Below, piece by piece: positions 50,899 through 59,277 of a stretch of 64,000 nucleotides of DNA. Source of the DNA: G963677185 sp963677185 (GTDB taxonomy: Bacteria; Bacillota; Syntrophomonadia; Syntrophomonadales; Syntrophomonadaceae); contig OY781889.1 in assembly GCA_963677185.1 (NCBI GenBank), positions 2,356,001-2,420,000 of the forward strand, in the 5' to 3' direction. How positions within the stretch are numbered: the first letter of the stretch is position 1; each line of letters opens with the position of its first letter. The position numbers and the translations under genes are program-made. A model generated the notes under the pieces. That model was not told where the DNA came from. It ran no database searches and saw nothing but the letters and a program-made list of their open reading frames with translations.

Positions 50899-52800
50899 AT
50901 GATGGGCAAGCTATTAGTTACAGATACTAGTTTGCGGGATGGCCACCAAAGCTTGTGGGCAACCCGTATGCATACGGAAGATATGCTGCCTGTACTGGAA
51001 AAGATAGATAATGTTGGGTATCACTCTTTGGAAGTATGGGGCGGAGCAACATTTGATGTCTGTATTCGGTATCTTAATGAAGATCCGTGGGAGCGGCTCA
51101 GAACAATCCGTTCGGTAGTAAAGAAAACCAAGCTGCAAATGCTGGTGCGAGGTCAGAACCTGGTGGGTTATTCGCACTATCCGGATGACGTCGTTTTCAA
51201 GTTTATTGAGAAAGCCGCCGATAATGGAATCGATATATTCAGGGTTTTTGACGCACTCAACGATATTCGCAACCTGGAAGCCGCAATGAAGGCTGTAAAA
51301 GAAACCGGCAAGCATGTTCAGGCCTGCGTGGTGTATACTGTCAGTCCGGTTCATTCCGTCAAACATTTTGCCAGCCTGGGTATGCAGCTGCGCGATATGG
51401 GCGCAGATTCCATATGCATAAAGGATATGGCTGGATTGCTGGCACCGTATATGGCCTATGAACTGGTTCAAATCCTGAAAGAAAAGGTTGACCTTCCAAT
51501 TCAGCTTCATACCCACTATTTTGGTGGCCTGGCCGTAGTTTCCTGTGTCAAAGCCGCTGAAGCTGGAGTAAATGTTATCGATACTGCAAGTGTGCCTATG
51601 GCTTTTGGTTCATCGCAGCCTCCTGTCGAAACTCTGGTGCGGGCTTTACAGGGATCGGACTGGGATACTGGTCTGGATCTGCACGCCCTCTTCGAAATTG
51701 CCGATCACTTCGAACGGATCCGCAAGCACAAAGGCTTTGAAAGAGGCGTAACCAAGATTATTGATATGAAGGTTTTTGAACACCAGGTACCTGGAGGTAT
51801 GATATCTAATTTTGTTTCTCAGCTTGAAGAACAGAATGCTTCAGACCGCCTGGACGAAGTTCTGGAGGAGATTCCCCGGGTAAGAAAAGACCTGGGTTAT
51901 CCGCCGCTGGTGACTCCCACCAGCCAGATTGTTGGAACGCAAGCAGTATTGAATGTCCTTATGGGCGAACGCTATAAGATTTCACCAGCTCAGGTTAAGG
52001 ATTATGTCAGAGGCTTGTATGGAAGGCCTCCGGCTTCGATTTTGCCGGAAATCAGGCAAAAGATAATTGGCGATGAGAAGGTAATAGAAGTCCGTCCGGC
52101 TGATTTGCTGGAGCCAGCATGGGAAAAGGCAAAAAAAGACATCGGACACCTGGTGGACAGCGATGAAGATATATTGACTTATGTACTGTTCCCGCAAATA
52201 GCGCTTAAGTTTTTCGAATTGCGAAGAGATAGAGCCCTGGCCGGAGAACCTCCAATTAGCACCGTAGACGTCATGGCGCCGGTGGAAACCGGTGTGCAGG
52301 ATACGGCGGCCAAGCCTGCCAAAGCTCCGATCAAGGCCAAGCCAAGATTGGTTACCGGGGGAGATGAAGAGATGAGGATTGATCAAATAAGAGAGCTAAT
52401 TCTTCTATTAGACGGTTCCGGAATTGCCGAGCTGGATCTCAAACAGGATGATTTCAGTTTAAGTCTACGCAAGGCAGGGGTGCAGAAAAGCGTTGCTGAA
52501 ATGCCTGTAGAACGCTCAAGACCGGCAGAACAGGCGGTTGAAGAAGCGCCTGAACACAATTATAATGAAATCATTTCTCCCATGGTAGGGACCTTTTACC
52601 GGGCGCCTTCTCCGGACGCACCGGCATTTGTACAATCCGGAGACCGGATCAAAGCCGGTCAGACTCTATGCATAGTTGAAGCGATGAAGCTTATGAATGA
52701 ACTTAAGTCCGAGGTTGACGGCGTAATTGCCGGCATATTGGTGGACAACGCCCAGCCAGTAGAGTATGGACAGGTTCTGTTCCATATTCAGGTAGACTAG
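50899..52800 (+). CDS. Pyruvate/oxaloacetate carboxyltransferase fused to AccB-type biotin carrier
   Basis: A 633-residue fusion. Residues 1-460 are a PycB/OadA-type carboxyltransferase: DTSLRDGHQSLWATRM, the metal HxH in LHTHYFGG, and the lysine in CIKDMAG that handles the carboxyl group. After an Ala/Pro/Lys linker comes a complete AccB-like protein. It begins MRIDQIRELILLLDGSGIAE (from about 492), which the short biotinyl tail of ordinary OadA lacks, and ends with the biotin Lys in EAMKLMNE (about 597). With AccC it should act as a two-subunit pyruvate carboxylase. ATG 50902 is an equally likely start. Confidence 0.9.
   Translation: MMGKLLVTDTSLRDGHQSLWATRMHTEDMLPVLEKIDNVGYHSLEVWGGATFDVCIRYLNEDPWERLRTIRSVVKKTKLQMLVRGQNLVGYSHYPDDVVFKFIEKAADNGIDIFRVFDALNDIRNLEAAMKAVKETGKHVQACVVYTVSPVHSVKHFASLGMQLRDMGADSICIKDMAGLLAPYMAYELVQILKEKVDLPIQLHTHYFGGLAVVSCVKAAEAGVNVIDTASVPMAFGSSQPPVETLVRALQGSDWDTGLDLHALFEIADHFERIRKHKGFERGVTKIIDMKVFEHQVPGGMISNFVSQLEEQNASDRLDEVLEEIPRVRKDLGYPPLVTPTSQIVGTQAVLNVLMGERYKISPAQVKDYVRGLYGRPPASILPEIRQKIIGDEKVIEVRPADLLEPAWEKAKKDIGHLVDSDEDILTYVLFPQIALKFFELRRDRALAGEPPISTVDVMAPVETGVQDTAAKPAKAPIKAKPRLVTGGDEEMRIDQIRELILLLDGSGIAELDLKQDDFSLSLRKAGVQKSVAEMPVERSRPAEQAVEEAPEHNYNEIISPMVGTFYRAPSPDAPAFVQSGDRIKAGQTLCIVEAMKLMNELKSEVDGVIAGILVDNAQPVEYGQVLFHIQVD
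52357..52374 (+). promoter_or_regulatory. accB: Possible internal ribosome site and start for free AccB
   Basis: GGGGGAG (52357-52363) lies about 8 nt before an in-frame ATG at 52372, exactly where the AccB homology begins. Initiation here would yield a 142-residue stand-alone biotin carrier ending at 52800. Confidence 0.4.
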
Positions 52801-52812
52801 GGGGACAGCGTA

Positions 52813-54156
52813 TTGTTTCACAAAATCCTCATTGCCAACCGGGGAGAGATAGCTGTCCGCATAATAAGGGCTTGCCGGGAATTGGGCATAAAAACAGTAG
52901 CCGTATTTTCTAGCGCTGATCGCGACAGCCTGCATGTTAAGCTGGCTGACGAAGGAGTATGCATCGGAGCTCCCCAGGCTGGATTAAGCTACCTTAATAT
53001 GCCCAATATTCTATGTGCTGCAATGAATACCGGGGCTGACGCTATACACCCGGGCTATGGCTTCATGGCTGAAAACAGTCATTTTGCCGGAATGTGCCAT
53101 AGTAATCATATCAAATTTATCGGTCCATCTGTAGATAGCATCGAACGGCTGGGTGATAAGGTGCAGGCCCGCGAACTTGCCAGCAAGGTTGGGGTCAACC
53201 TGGTGCCAGGAAGCCCGGGAGCCGTAAACAGTTATGATGAAGCTTTAGAGATTGCTGCCGGTATTGATTATCCGGTTATGATTAAAGCTTCAGCCGGGGG
53301 CGGGGGCAAAGGAATGCGGCTGGTACATAATCCGGACCAGCTCAGGGAAGGCCTGAACATGGCCAAGATGGAAGCCCGGGCTGCCTTTGGAAACGATGAA
53401 GTATACGTAGAAAAATATATCGAAGAGCCCAGACATATAGAGATCCAGCTTCTGGCCGACGAAAAGGGGCATACAGTGCACCTGGGCGAGAGGGACTGCT
53501 CCCTGCAGCGGCGCAACCAAAAGCTTTTGGAAGAATCCCCATCTACATTGGTAGATGTGGATCTGAGAGCCCGGATGGGCAAGGCGGCTATAGAGGTTGC
53601 CAGGGCCGCTGGTTATTACAGCGCTGGTACAGTCGAATTCCTGGTGGATAAAAACAAAAATTTCTATTTTATTGAGATGAACACCAGGGTCCAGGTTGAA
53701 CATGGGGTAACTGAGATGGTAACCGGGGTCGATATTGTGAAGGAACAGATTTTAATTGCCGCCGGCGAAAGACTGAAGCTGAAACAGAAAGATATAGTCA
53801 TGAATGGATGGGCGATGGAATGCAGGATAAACGCGGAAGATCCTGAACATGATTTCCGGCCTTCTCCGGGCAGGATCGAAAAGTATGTGACTCCGGGGGG
53901 ACCAGGTGTTCGTTTGGACTCTTCAGCATATCAAGGCTATGTGATTACTCCGTTTTATGATTCTATGATCGCCAAGGTGCTCACCTGGGGAAGGGATCGA
54001 AATGAAACAATTGAACGCATGAAGCGGGCCCTTGTCGAATTCGATATTGTCGGTCCCTGCAATACGATCCCGTTTCATTTAAAGGTTCTGGATAACGCCT
54101 TTTTCCGAAAAGGAGAGGTATATACCAACTTCATTCAAAGAAGAATGAGCGATTAG
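52813..54156 (+). CDS. accC: Biotin carboxylase
   Basis: A 447-residue ATP-grasp enzyme carboxylating the biotin of its carrier partner. It shows the N-terminal KILIANRGEIAVRIIRA, the glycine loop KASAGGGGKGMRLV (about residue 158), the ERDCSLQRRNQKL segment, and the EMNTRVQVEHGVTEMVTG active-site signature. The TTG start at 52813 follows GGGGGACA. It is 12 nt after the carboxyltransferase-AccB fusion and probably serves that protein, and acetyl-CoA carboxylase if AccA/AccD exist elsewhere. Confidence 0.96.
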   Translation: MFHKILIANRGEIAVRIIRACRELGIKTVAVFSSADRDSLHVKLADEGVCIGAPQAGLSYLNMPNILCAAMNTGADAIHPGYGFMAENSHFAGMCHSNHIKFIGPSVDSIERLGDKVQARELASKVGVNLVPGSPGAVNSYDEALEIAAGIDYPVMIKASAGGGGKGMRLVHNPDQLREGLNMAKMEARAAFGNDEVYVEKYIEEPRHIEIQLLADEKGHTVHLGERDCSLQRRNQKLLEESPSTLVDVDLRARMGKAAIEVARAAGYYSAGTVEFLVDKNKNFYFIEMNTRVQVEHGVTEMVTGVDIVKEQILIAAGERLKLKQKDIVMNGWAMECRINAEDPEHDFRPSPGRIEKYVTPGGPGVRLDSSAYQGYVITPFYDSMIAKVLTWGRDRNETIERMKRALVEFDIVGPCNTIPFHLKVLDNAFFRKGEVYTNFIQRRMSD

Positions 54157-54177
54157 AAGACTGTAAGTTATAACCAG

Positions 54178-54206
54178 TTTACCCAGATCAACTCTAGTGA
54201 TACAAT
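54178..54206 (+). promoter_or_regulatory. asp23 promoter
   Basis: TTTACC (54178-54183) and TACAAT (54201-54206) have a 17-bp spacer. A small inverted repeat GATAC/GTATC (54199-54203, 54211-54215) overlaps the -10. Confidence 0.55.
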
Positions 54207-54246
54207 AACAGTATCGCAATTCATAGAAAAAAGGAGGTAGTTTAAA

Positions 54247-54660
54247 ATGACTGTCGCCAAAAAACCCGAAATTGAAAACGATATGGGTAAAATTAGCATT
54301 GCTGATGATGTTGTAGCAACTATTGCTGGACTCGCAGCTACTGAAGTAGAAGGCGTCGCATCAATGACTGGAACCTGGAGCGGAGAAATAGTAGAACGTC
54401 TGGGTCGCAAAAATTACGGCAAAGGAATTAAAGTCGCTGTCGAGGATGACTTCACAACCATTGAGGTTTTTCTTTCCATTGAATATGGTTACGCCATACC
54501 GGCTGTCGCAAATAATGTTCAAAAAGAAATCAAGATGGCGGTTGAAACCATGACAGGACTTAAGGTCAGCTCGGTTATGGTTAATATTGTCGCGGTCGTA
54601 ATGAAGAGAGAAGAAAGCAAGAGCATTCTTATCAACGTGGGCGAAGAGGCGGCTGAGTAA
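54247..54660 (+). CDS. Asp23/Gls24 family envelope stress protein
   Basis: A 137-residue Asp23 protein. It has the characteristic start GKISIADDVVATIAGLAATEVEGV and a beta-alpha region with YGYAIPAVANNVQKEI near residue 80. These proteins are tethered to the inner membrane by AmaP and respond to envelope or alkaline stress. AAGGAGG precedes ATG 54247. A terminator sits between it and amaP, so its transcript may be more abundant than the following genes. Confidence 0.92.
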   Translation: MTVAKKPEIENDMGKISIADDVVATIAGLAATEVEGVASMTGTWSGEIVERLGRKNYGKGIKVAVEDDFTTIEVFLSIEYGYAIPAVANNVQKEIKMAVETMTGLKVSSVMVNIVAVVMKREESKSILINVGEEAAE

Positions 54661-54676
54661 ACAGCAGCATTGTTGC

Positions 54677-54708
54677 ACCCCCTGTTGCGGCAGGGGGTTG
54701 TATTGTTT
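54677..54708 (+). terminator. Rho-independent terminator after asp23
   Basis: ACCCCCTG (54677-54684) and CAGGGGGT (54691-54698) form an 8-bp stem with TTGCGG loop, followed by TGTATTGTTT. Some read-through into amaP is plausible. Confidence 0.7.
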
Positions 54709-54754
54709 AAGGAAGCAAAGTATATGATAGTTAAAAGGACGGGAGGACAGCGGC

Positions 54755-55294
54755 ATGTCTACTTTTTCACGTTTCATTTTTTTCTGTTATAACCTTGTGC
54801 TGATTTTTGTTGCCGGGGTTGCCATTACAGCATCCACTGGCAATATGGAGCTGATTAAGACAGCAGCCGGCGTTTTTGAAACACCTCAAGGCCGCACTAC
54901 GGTTGGTATAGTGGCTCTGCTGCTATTAATATTTGGCATAGCGATGATCCTGTTGATTCTGCAAAGGCAAAAGAAGGTTGACTCATATGAAATTGAGACA
55001 ACCTTGAATGGCGCTATTAGCATAACTGACGCTGCCTTGAAAGTAATAATAATGAGAGCCCTGAAACAGGTAAACGGTGTCAAGGAAACCAGCAGCCAAA
55101 TTCGCAATTCGGAAAAGGGCTTGTTGATCACTGTTCACATGATGGTTAACCCTAATTTAAGCGTTCCCGAAATGTCACAGGCAATTCAAAATGAGATAAA
55201 GGATGCAGTAGAGAAGATATCTGGCCTGTCGGTTGAGCATGTACGCGTGCTGGTAGATGATTTTGCCACGGCGCGTAAGCAGGGAGGGGTCTAG
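54755..55294 (+). CDS. amaP: Alkaline shock response membrane anchor AmaP
   Basis: A 179-residue protein with two N-terminal transmembrane helices (near residues 8-25 and 50-70). Its cytoplasmic domain is itself Asp23-like (ETTLNGAISITDAALKVIIMRAL). It anchors Asp23 at the membrane. GGGAGG lies upstream of ATG 54755. The next small membrane gene begins 1 nt after its stop. Confidence 0.88.
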   Translation: MSTFSRFIFFCYNLVLIFVAGVAITASTGNMELIKTAAGVFETPQGRTTVGIVALLLLIFGIAMILLILQRQKKVDSYEIETTLNGAISITDAALKVIIMRALKQVNGVKETSSQIRNSEKGLLITVHMMVNPNLSVPEMSQAIQNEIKDAVEKISGLSVEHVRVLVDDFATARKQGGV

Positions 55295-55295
55295 A

Positions 55296-55514
55296 ATGTC
55301 TAATCTAACCGAATATCTTCTAAAAGAACACCGGGGAAAAACGCTGGGCTGCGCTATTGGGACTTGCCTTGCTCTGGCAATTCTAATCTTCAGCATTCAC
55401 CAGGTATTGTTTATTTTATTCAGCGGTGCGGTCGGCTACTTGATTGGGAAGGCTGTTGATGATGAAATAGACCTGGAAGCCTGGTTCCACAAAGTTTTTG
55501 GACCCCGGGACTGA
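55296..55514 (+). CDS. DUF2273 small membrane protein
   Basis: A 72-residue protein with two hydrophobic helices (GTCLALAILIFSIHQVLFILFSGA and the following YLIGKA). It matches the small DUF2273 proteins regularly encoded with amaP and asp23. It probably assists the same membrane complex. The start is ATG 55296 with GGGAGGGG 6 nt upstream; the longer frame from 55257 lies inside amaP. Confidence 0.85.
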   Translation: MSNLTEYLLKEHRGKTLGCAIGTCLALAILIFSIHQVLFILFSGAVGYLIGKAVDDEIDLEAWFHKVFGPRD

Positions 55515-55540
55515 AAAAAACAATCAGGCGGTAGAAATAT

Positions 55541-55948
55541 ATGGGTAGGAGAAAGGCTCGGGAAACGGCGTTTAAGGTGTTGTATCAGGTAGACCTGGTA
55601 GAAGCCGACCCGCTAGAAGCCTATCAACATCTTCTGGACGAATCGGATCTGAAACAAGACAGGGATAAAGCGTTTTGCCAGTCTTTGATAGAAGGCTGCA
55701 TTGCTCACATGGGCGATATTGATCGGCTCATAAGTGCTCATGCAAGGGACTGGAATATCGAACGCATGCCGGTTATAGACCGCAACATAATGCGGATGGC
55801 TTTATATGAATTGCTATATGAAGAAGATTCGCAAAAGGCGGTCGTGATAGACGAAGCCGTGGAAATTGCAAAAAAGTATAGCGATGCCGGTGCAAGTTCA
55901 TTTATTAACGCGCTTTTGGACAAGATCGATGGCGGTGAAAGCGGTTGA
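55541..55948 (+). CDS. nusB: Transcription antitermination factor NusB
   Basis: A 135-residue all-helical NusB, starting with GRRKARETAFKVLYQVDL and carrying IDRNIMRMALYELLY and the C-terminal AVEIAKKYSDAGASSFINALLDKI signature. It binds boxA RNA with NusE during rRNA transcription. The usual neighbours folD, xseA and xseB are absent after it. Confidence 0.95.
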   Translation: MGRRKARETAFKVLYQVDLVEADPLEAYQHLLDESDLKQDRDKAFCQSLIEGCIAHMGDIDRLISAHARDWNIERMPVIDRNIMRMALYELLYEEDSQKAVVIDEAVEIAKKYSDAGASSFINALLDKIDGGESG

Positions 55949-56427
55949 GCCATTATCCAGGGAGCGGCACCAGACTATATAACAGCTCTGCGGATGTTTA
56001 TAGCAGCAGCAACAGTCGGATTATGGAATGCAGGCGCCTGCTTCGGACGATCATCGGCCATCGAGGTCCACGCCAGTAGGCAGCCTTTTATCAACCAATC
56101 AATACCCTCCCAGGCTTATTTGAAAAGCTTTTTAAGACATGCGGCACCTGTCGCATTAAGGCATTGGGAGCGAGTCTATGGCCAGGGAGAACTGCCCGCT
56201 TGAACATGCCCATTTTTCTGACTGGTGCGGCTATGTCAGTATTGTTAGCCAGATGCATTCATCGTTTTTTTACGGGATTCAGTCATCAGGAGGGGCATTG
56301 TTTATCCAGCCTGCATGAATAACCAGATACAGCTGGGACAATGCACCCGGCATAGCCGATTCGACCTGTTCGGTGGATAGCGGCGCCATGCCGGTCGTGA
56401 GAACAGCGGTGAAAGGAATGAGCACTT
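55949..56427. other. Intergenic region nusB to ispA
   Basis: This 479-nt stretch occupies the position where folD, xseA and xseB lie in many Firmicutes. I found no recognisable remnant of them. Two short frames are open (55994-56203, without a ribosome site, and 56178-56318, described separately). GGTGAAAGGA near 56409 is the ispA ribosome site. Confidence 0.5.
56178..56318 (+). CDS. Possible small Cys-containing protein, unrecognised
   Basis: ATG 56178, with GGGAG 7 nt upstream, opens a 46-codon frame starting MARENCPLEHAHFSDWCGY and ending IQPA. The N-terminal half has two Cys and two His, arranged C-P-L-E-H-x-H and W-C. That might bind metal but could be chance. I recognise no family. The position, between nusB and ispA on the same strand, is compatible with co-transcription. 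Confidence 0.25.
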   Translation: MARENCPLEHAHFSDWCGYVSIVSQMHSSFFYGIQSSGGALFIQPA

Positions 56428-57333
56428 TTGGATTTTAACCTTATATCTTTTCAGGCTGAAATGGGTGATAGACGGCAGATAGTGGAAAGAGGGCTGGCCC
56501 GTTTTTTGCCCGGGCAAGATTATTTTCCTCTGAAAATACATAGAGCCATGCATTATGCTGTCATGAATGGCGGCAAGCGAATAAGACCGGTTATGCTGCT
56601 CGAAGCGGCCAAGATTGCAGGTATGAGCGAAGAGCGAGCAGTGAGGGCGGCATGTGCCGTTGAGATGATTCATTGTTACTCTTTGGTTCATGATGATCTG
56701 CCAGCCATGGATGATGATAACCTGCGGAGGGGTAAGCCGACCTGCCACATAGTATTCGGCGAAGATATTGCCATTCTGGCTGGAGATGCGCTGCTCACGC
56801 TGGCTTTTGAAATGATGGCGGATTGTGCCCTGCAAGATGGATTTGATTGCCAGGATGTCAGCCGGTCAATTGCTCTGCTAGCCAGGGCGGCTGGCAGCAC
56901 CGGCATGGTAGGTGGGCAGGTTGTGGACCTTGAATACGAAAGTTGCCAGGTTGCTCACGCGGATCTGGAAAGGATGCATTCTTTGAAAACCGGCGAATTA
57001 TTCAAGGCGGCTTTACTAATAGGAGCTGTTTTGGGCGGCATGAAGGTTGAACAGCAGGAGTTATTGCGACAATATGCGGGCAATTTCGGGCTGGCATTCC
57101 AGATTAGCGATGATATACTTGATGTGTGCGGCCTGGAAAGCCTGACTGGAAAACCCACGGGCAGCGATATTCGTAATGAAAAAACCACTTATACCAGCCT
57201 GTTTGGACTTGAACAGTCTCGAATGATGGTGAAAAACAGGGTCAAAAAATGCCTTGAGAGCCTGGCGATGTTTGGACCTGAAGCGGATTTTCTGCGCAAC
57301 CTGGCCCGGTTTACGTTGGAACGCCAGGCATGA
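56428..57333 (+). CDS. ispA: Polyprenyl (farnesyl/geranyl) diphosphate synthase
   Basis: A 301-residue trans-prenyltransferase. It has NGGKRIRP, the first Asp-rich motif DDLPAMDDDNLRRGKPT (about residue 90), KTGEL near 192 and the second Asp-rich motif in QISDDILDVCG (about 228). Residues before the first motif suit a farnesyl diphosphate synthase. It condenses IPP with allylic diphosphates. TTG 56428 is the probable start (GAAAGGA about 11 nt upstream); ATG 56461 is an alternative. It is followed by dxs, the entry enzyme of the same pathway. Confidence 0.94.
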   Translation: MDFNLISFQAEMGDRRQIVERGLARFLPGQDYFPLKIHRAMHYAVMNGGKRIRPVMLLEAAKIAGMSEERAVRAACAVEMIHCYSLVHDDLPAMDDDNLRRGKPTCHIVFGEDIAILAGDALLTLAFEMMADCALQDGFDCQDVSRSIALLARAAGSTGMVGGQVVDLEYESCQVAHADLERMHSLKTGELFKAALLIGAVLGGMKVEQQELLRQYAGNFGLAFQISDDILDVCGLESLTGKPTGSDIRNEKTTYTSLFGLEQSRMMVKNRVKKCLESLAMFGPEADFLRNLARFTLERQA

Positions 57334-57372
57334 AATAGTGACTGATATTGACAAAGAAAGGAGCTGAGCCGT

Positions 57373-59277
57373 TTGAACCGCGTGTTAGACCAGATTAACG
57401 ATTCGCGCGACATCAAAGAACTCCGGCTCAGCCAGATGGAAAACCTGGCCGAGGAAATCAGAGAATGCATGCTAAATAGCGTGGCGCAATGCGGGGGGCA
57501 TCTGGCAGCCAACCTGGGAGTTGTTGAGATGACCATAGCTCTGCACCGGGTTTTTGATACCGGACGTGACCGGCTGGTGTGGGATGTGGGGCATCAAAGT
57601 TATGCCCATAAAATTATCACCGGGCGCAGGGAGCAGATGTCCACGTTGAGACAGTTTGGAGGAATCAGTGGTTTTCCGAAAACCGAGGAATCGATTCATG
57701 ACGCTTTTAATACTGGCCATAGCAGCACCTCAATTTCTGCGGCCCTGGGCATGGCAATAGCGCGCGACAATCAAAAACAGAGCTACAAGGTTATTGCAGT
57801 CATTGGAGATGGTGCTTTGACCGGAGGAATGGCTTTTGAAGCTATGAACCACGCCGGTCACGTGGGCAGGGACATGATCGTGATATTGAACGACAATGAA
57901 ATGTCCATTAACAAAAATGTGGGAGCTATGTCGTCATATTTGAACCGCTTGCGCAGCGGCGCTTTCTATAATCGCACCAAGGAAGAGATAGAATTACGTT
58001 TAAATCGCATTCCTGGCATCGGGCCCAATCTGAGTCGGGCTGCTCAATATATTAAAGATACTGTCAAGCACATAATGGTTGCCGGTCAGTTCTTTGAAGA
58101 GCTGGGATTCACCTATATCGGGCCGGTGAACGGACACAATATTGAGGAAATGATTACAGTTTTTGATAATGCCAGAAATATGAAAGGCCCGATATTAATA
58201 CATGTATTGACTCAAAAAGGCCAGGGTTACGATCCGGCCAGCGAACAGCCGGACATATTTCATGGTGTCGGCCCCTTCGATCTTGAAACCGGCTTGCAGC
58301 CCAAAAAGCAATACAAGAGTTACACTGACGTTTTCGGAGAATATATAGTAAAAAAGGGAGAGTCAAACAGCAGGCTGGTGGTAATAACCGCTGCGATGAC
58401 CAGTGGAACCGGACTAAACGCGTTCGCGGAACGCTTGCCACAGCAATTTTTTGATGTAGGTATATGCGAACAGCATGCGGTTACCCTGGCAGCCGGTATG
58501 GCCCGGCAGGGTCTTCGTCCGGTGGTTTGCTTGTACTCGTCATTTTTACAAAGAGCATATGATCAGCTCATTCACGATGTTGCTTTACAAAATCTGCCGG
58601 TAATTATTGCGGTTGATCGGGCCGGTCTGGTCGGTGACGACGGCCCCACCCATCACGGCGTTTTTGATATGGCCTTCTTGCGAAGCATACCGGGATTCAC
58701 GATTATGGCTCCGGCTGATGAAGATGAGCTGGCTGATATGTTTGAAACAGCATTTAGCCTAAACAGTCCGGTAGCTATTCGCTATCCGCGCGGAGCTGGC
58801 AATGGCGGCCAGGTTAAGGCACAGCCAGCTGTTCTTGAAACCGGCAAAGGCGTGGTGACAAGAGAAGGCAGCGATTTATCAATACTTGCCATTGGCCGAG
58901 CGGTTGACATCGCTGAACAAACTGCCGCCAGTCTAGGGAACATAGGTATAAGGGCGTCTGTAGCCAACATGCGTTTTTTGAAACCGCTGGACGAAGCCCT
59001 GGTGGTTAGGCTGGCTGCGAAATGTCCACGGCTGCTGGTTATGGAAGAAGGCACTGAAAAAGGCGGGCTGGGTTCTGCGATTCTGGAATGCCTGGCCCGG
59101 ACCGGAATCAGGTCAGAAGTGGAAATCGCAGCCATACCTGATGCCTTTGTTGAACAGGGCAATATCGAAATTCTGCTTCAAACCATAGGAATGGATGCAG
59201 ACAGTCTGGTGAAACGGGTCAGGAACCGCTGGCCTCAAATGGAGAAGAAAAAATTTGAAAAATCCAACGCCTCCTAA
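57373..59277 (+). CDS. dxs: 1-deoxy-D-xylulose-5-phosphate synthase
   Basis: A 634-residue thiamine-diphosphate enzyme condensing pyruvate and glyceraldehyde 3-phosphate, the first step of the MEP pathway. It shows VWDVGHQSYAHKI, the ThDP motif GDGALTGGMAFEAMN followed by NDNEMSINKNVG, and the C-terminal transketolase halves (GICEQHAVTLAAGMA, DRAGLVGDDGPTHHG). The TTG start at 57373 is preceded by AAAGGAG. It overlaps the next gene by 23 nt. Confidence 0.97.
   Translation: MNRVLDQINDSRDIKELRLSQMENLAEEIRECMLNSVAQCGGHLAANLGVVEMTIALHRVFDTGRDRLVWDVGHQSYAHKIITGRREQMSTLRQFGGISGFPKTEESIHDAFNTGHSSTSISAALGMAIARDNQKQSYKVIAVIGDGALTGGMAFEAMNHAGHVGRDMIVILNDNEMSINKNVGAMSSYLNRLRSGAFYNRTKEEIELRLNRIPGIGPNLSRAAQYIKDTVKHIMVAGQFFEELGFTYIGPVNGHNIEEMITVFDNARNMKGPILIHVLTQKGQGYDPASEQPDIFHGVGPFDLETGLQPKKQYKSYTDVFGEYIVKKGESNSRLVVITAAMTSGTGLNAFAERLPQQFFDVGICEQHAVTLAAGMARQGLRPVVCLYSSFLQRAYDQLIHDVALQNLPVIIAVDRAGLVGDDGPTHHGVFDMAFLRSIPGFTIMAPADEDELADMFETAFSLNSPVAIRYPRGAGNGGQVKAQPAVLETGKGVVTREGSDLSILAIGRAVDIAEQTAASLGNIGIRASVANMRFLKPLDEALVVRLAAKCPRLLVMEEGTEKGGLGSAILECLARTGIRSEVEIAAIPDAFVEQGNIEILLQTIGMDADSLVKRVRNRWPQMEKKKFEKSNAS

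Noticed and set aside
50914..51516. 200-codon open frame on the minus strand
   Set aside because: Antisense shadow of the carboxyltransferase gene, without motifs or a ribosome site.
55994..56203. 69-codon frame between nusB and ispA
   Set aside because: No ribosome site and no recognisable sequence. It overlaps the better-supported small frame at 56178, so I did not call it a gene.
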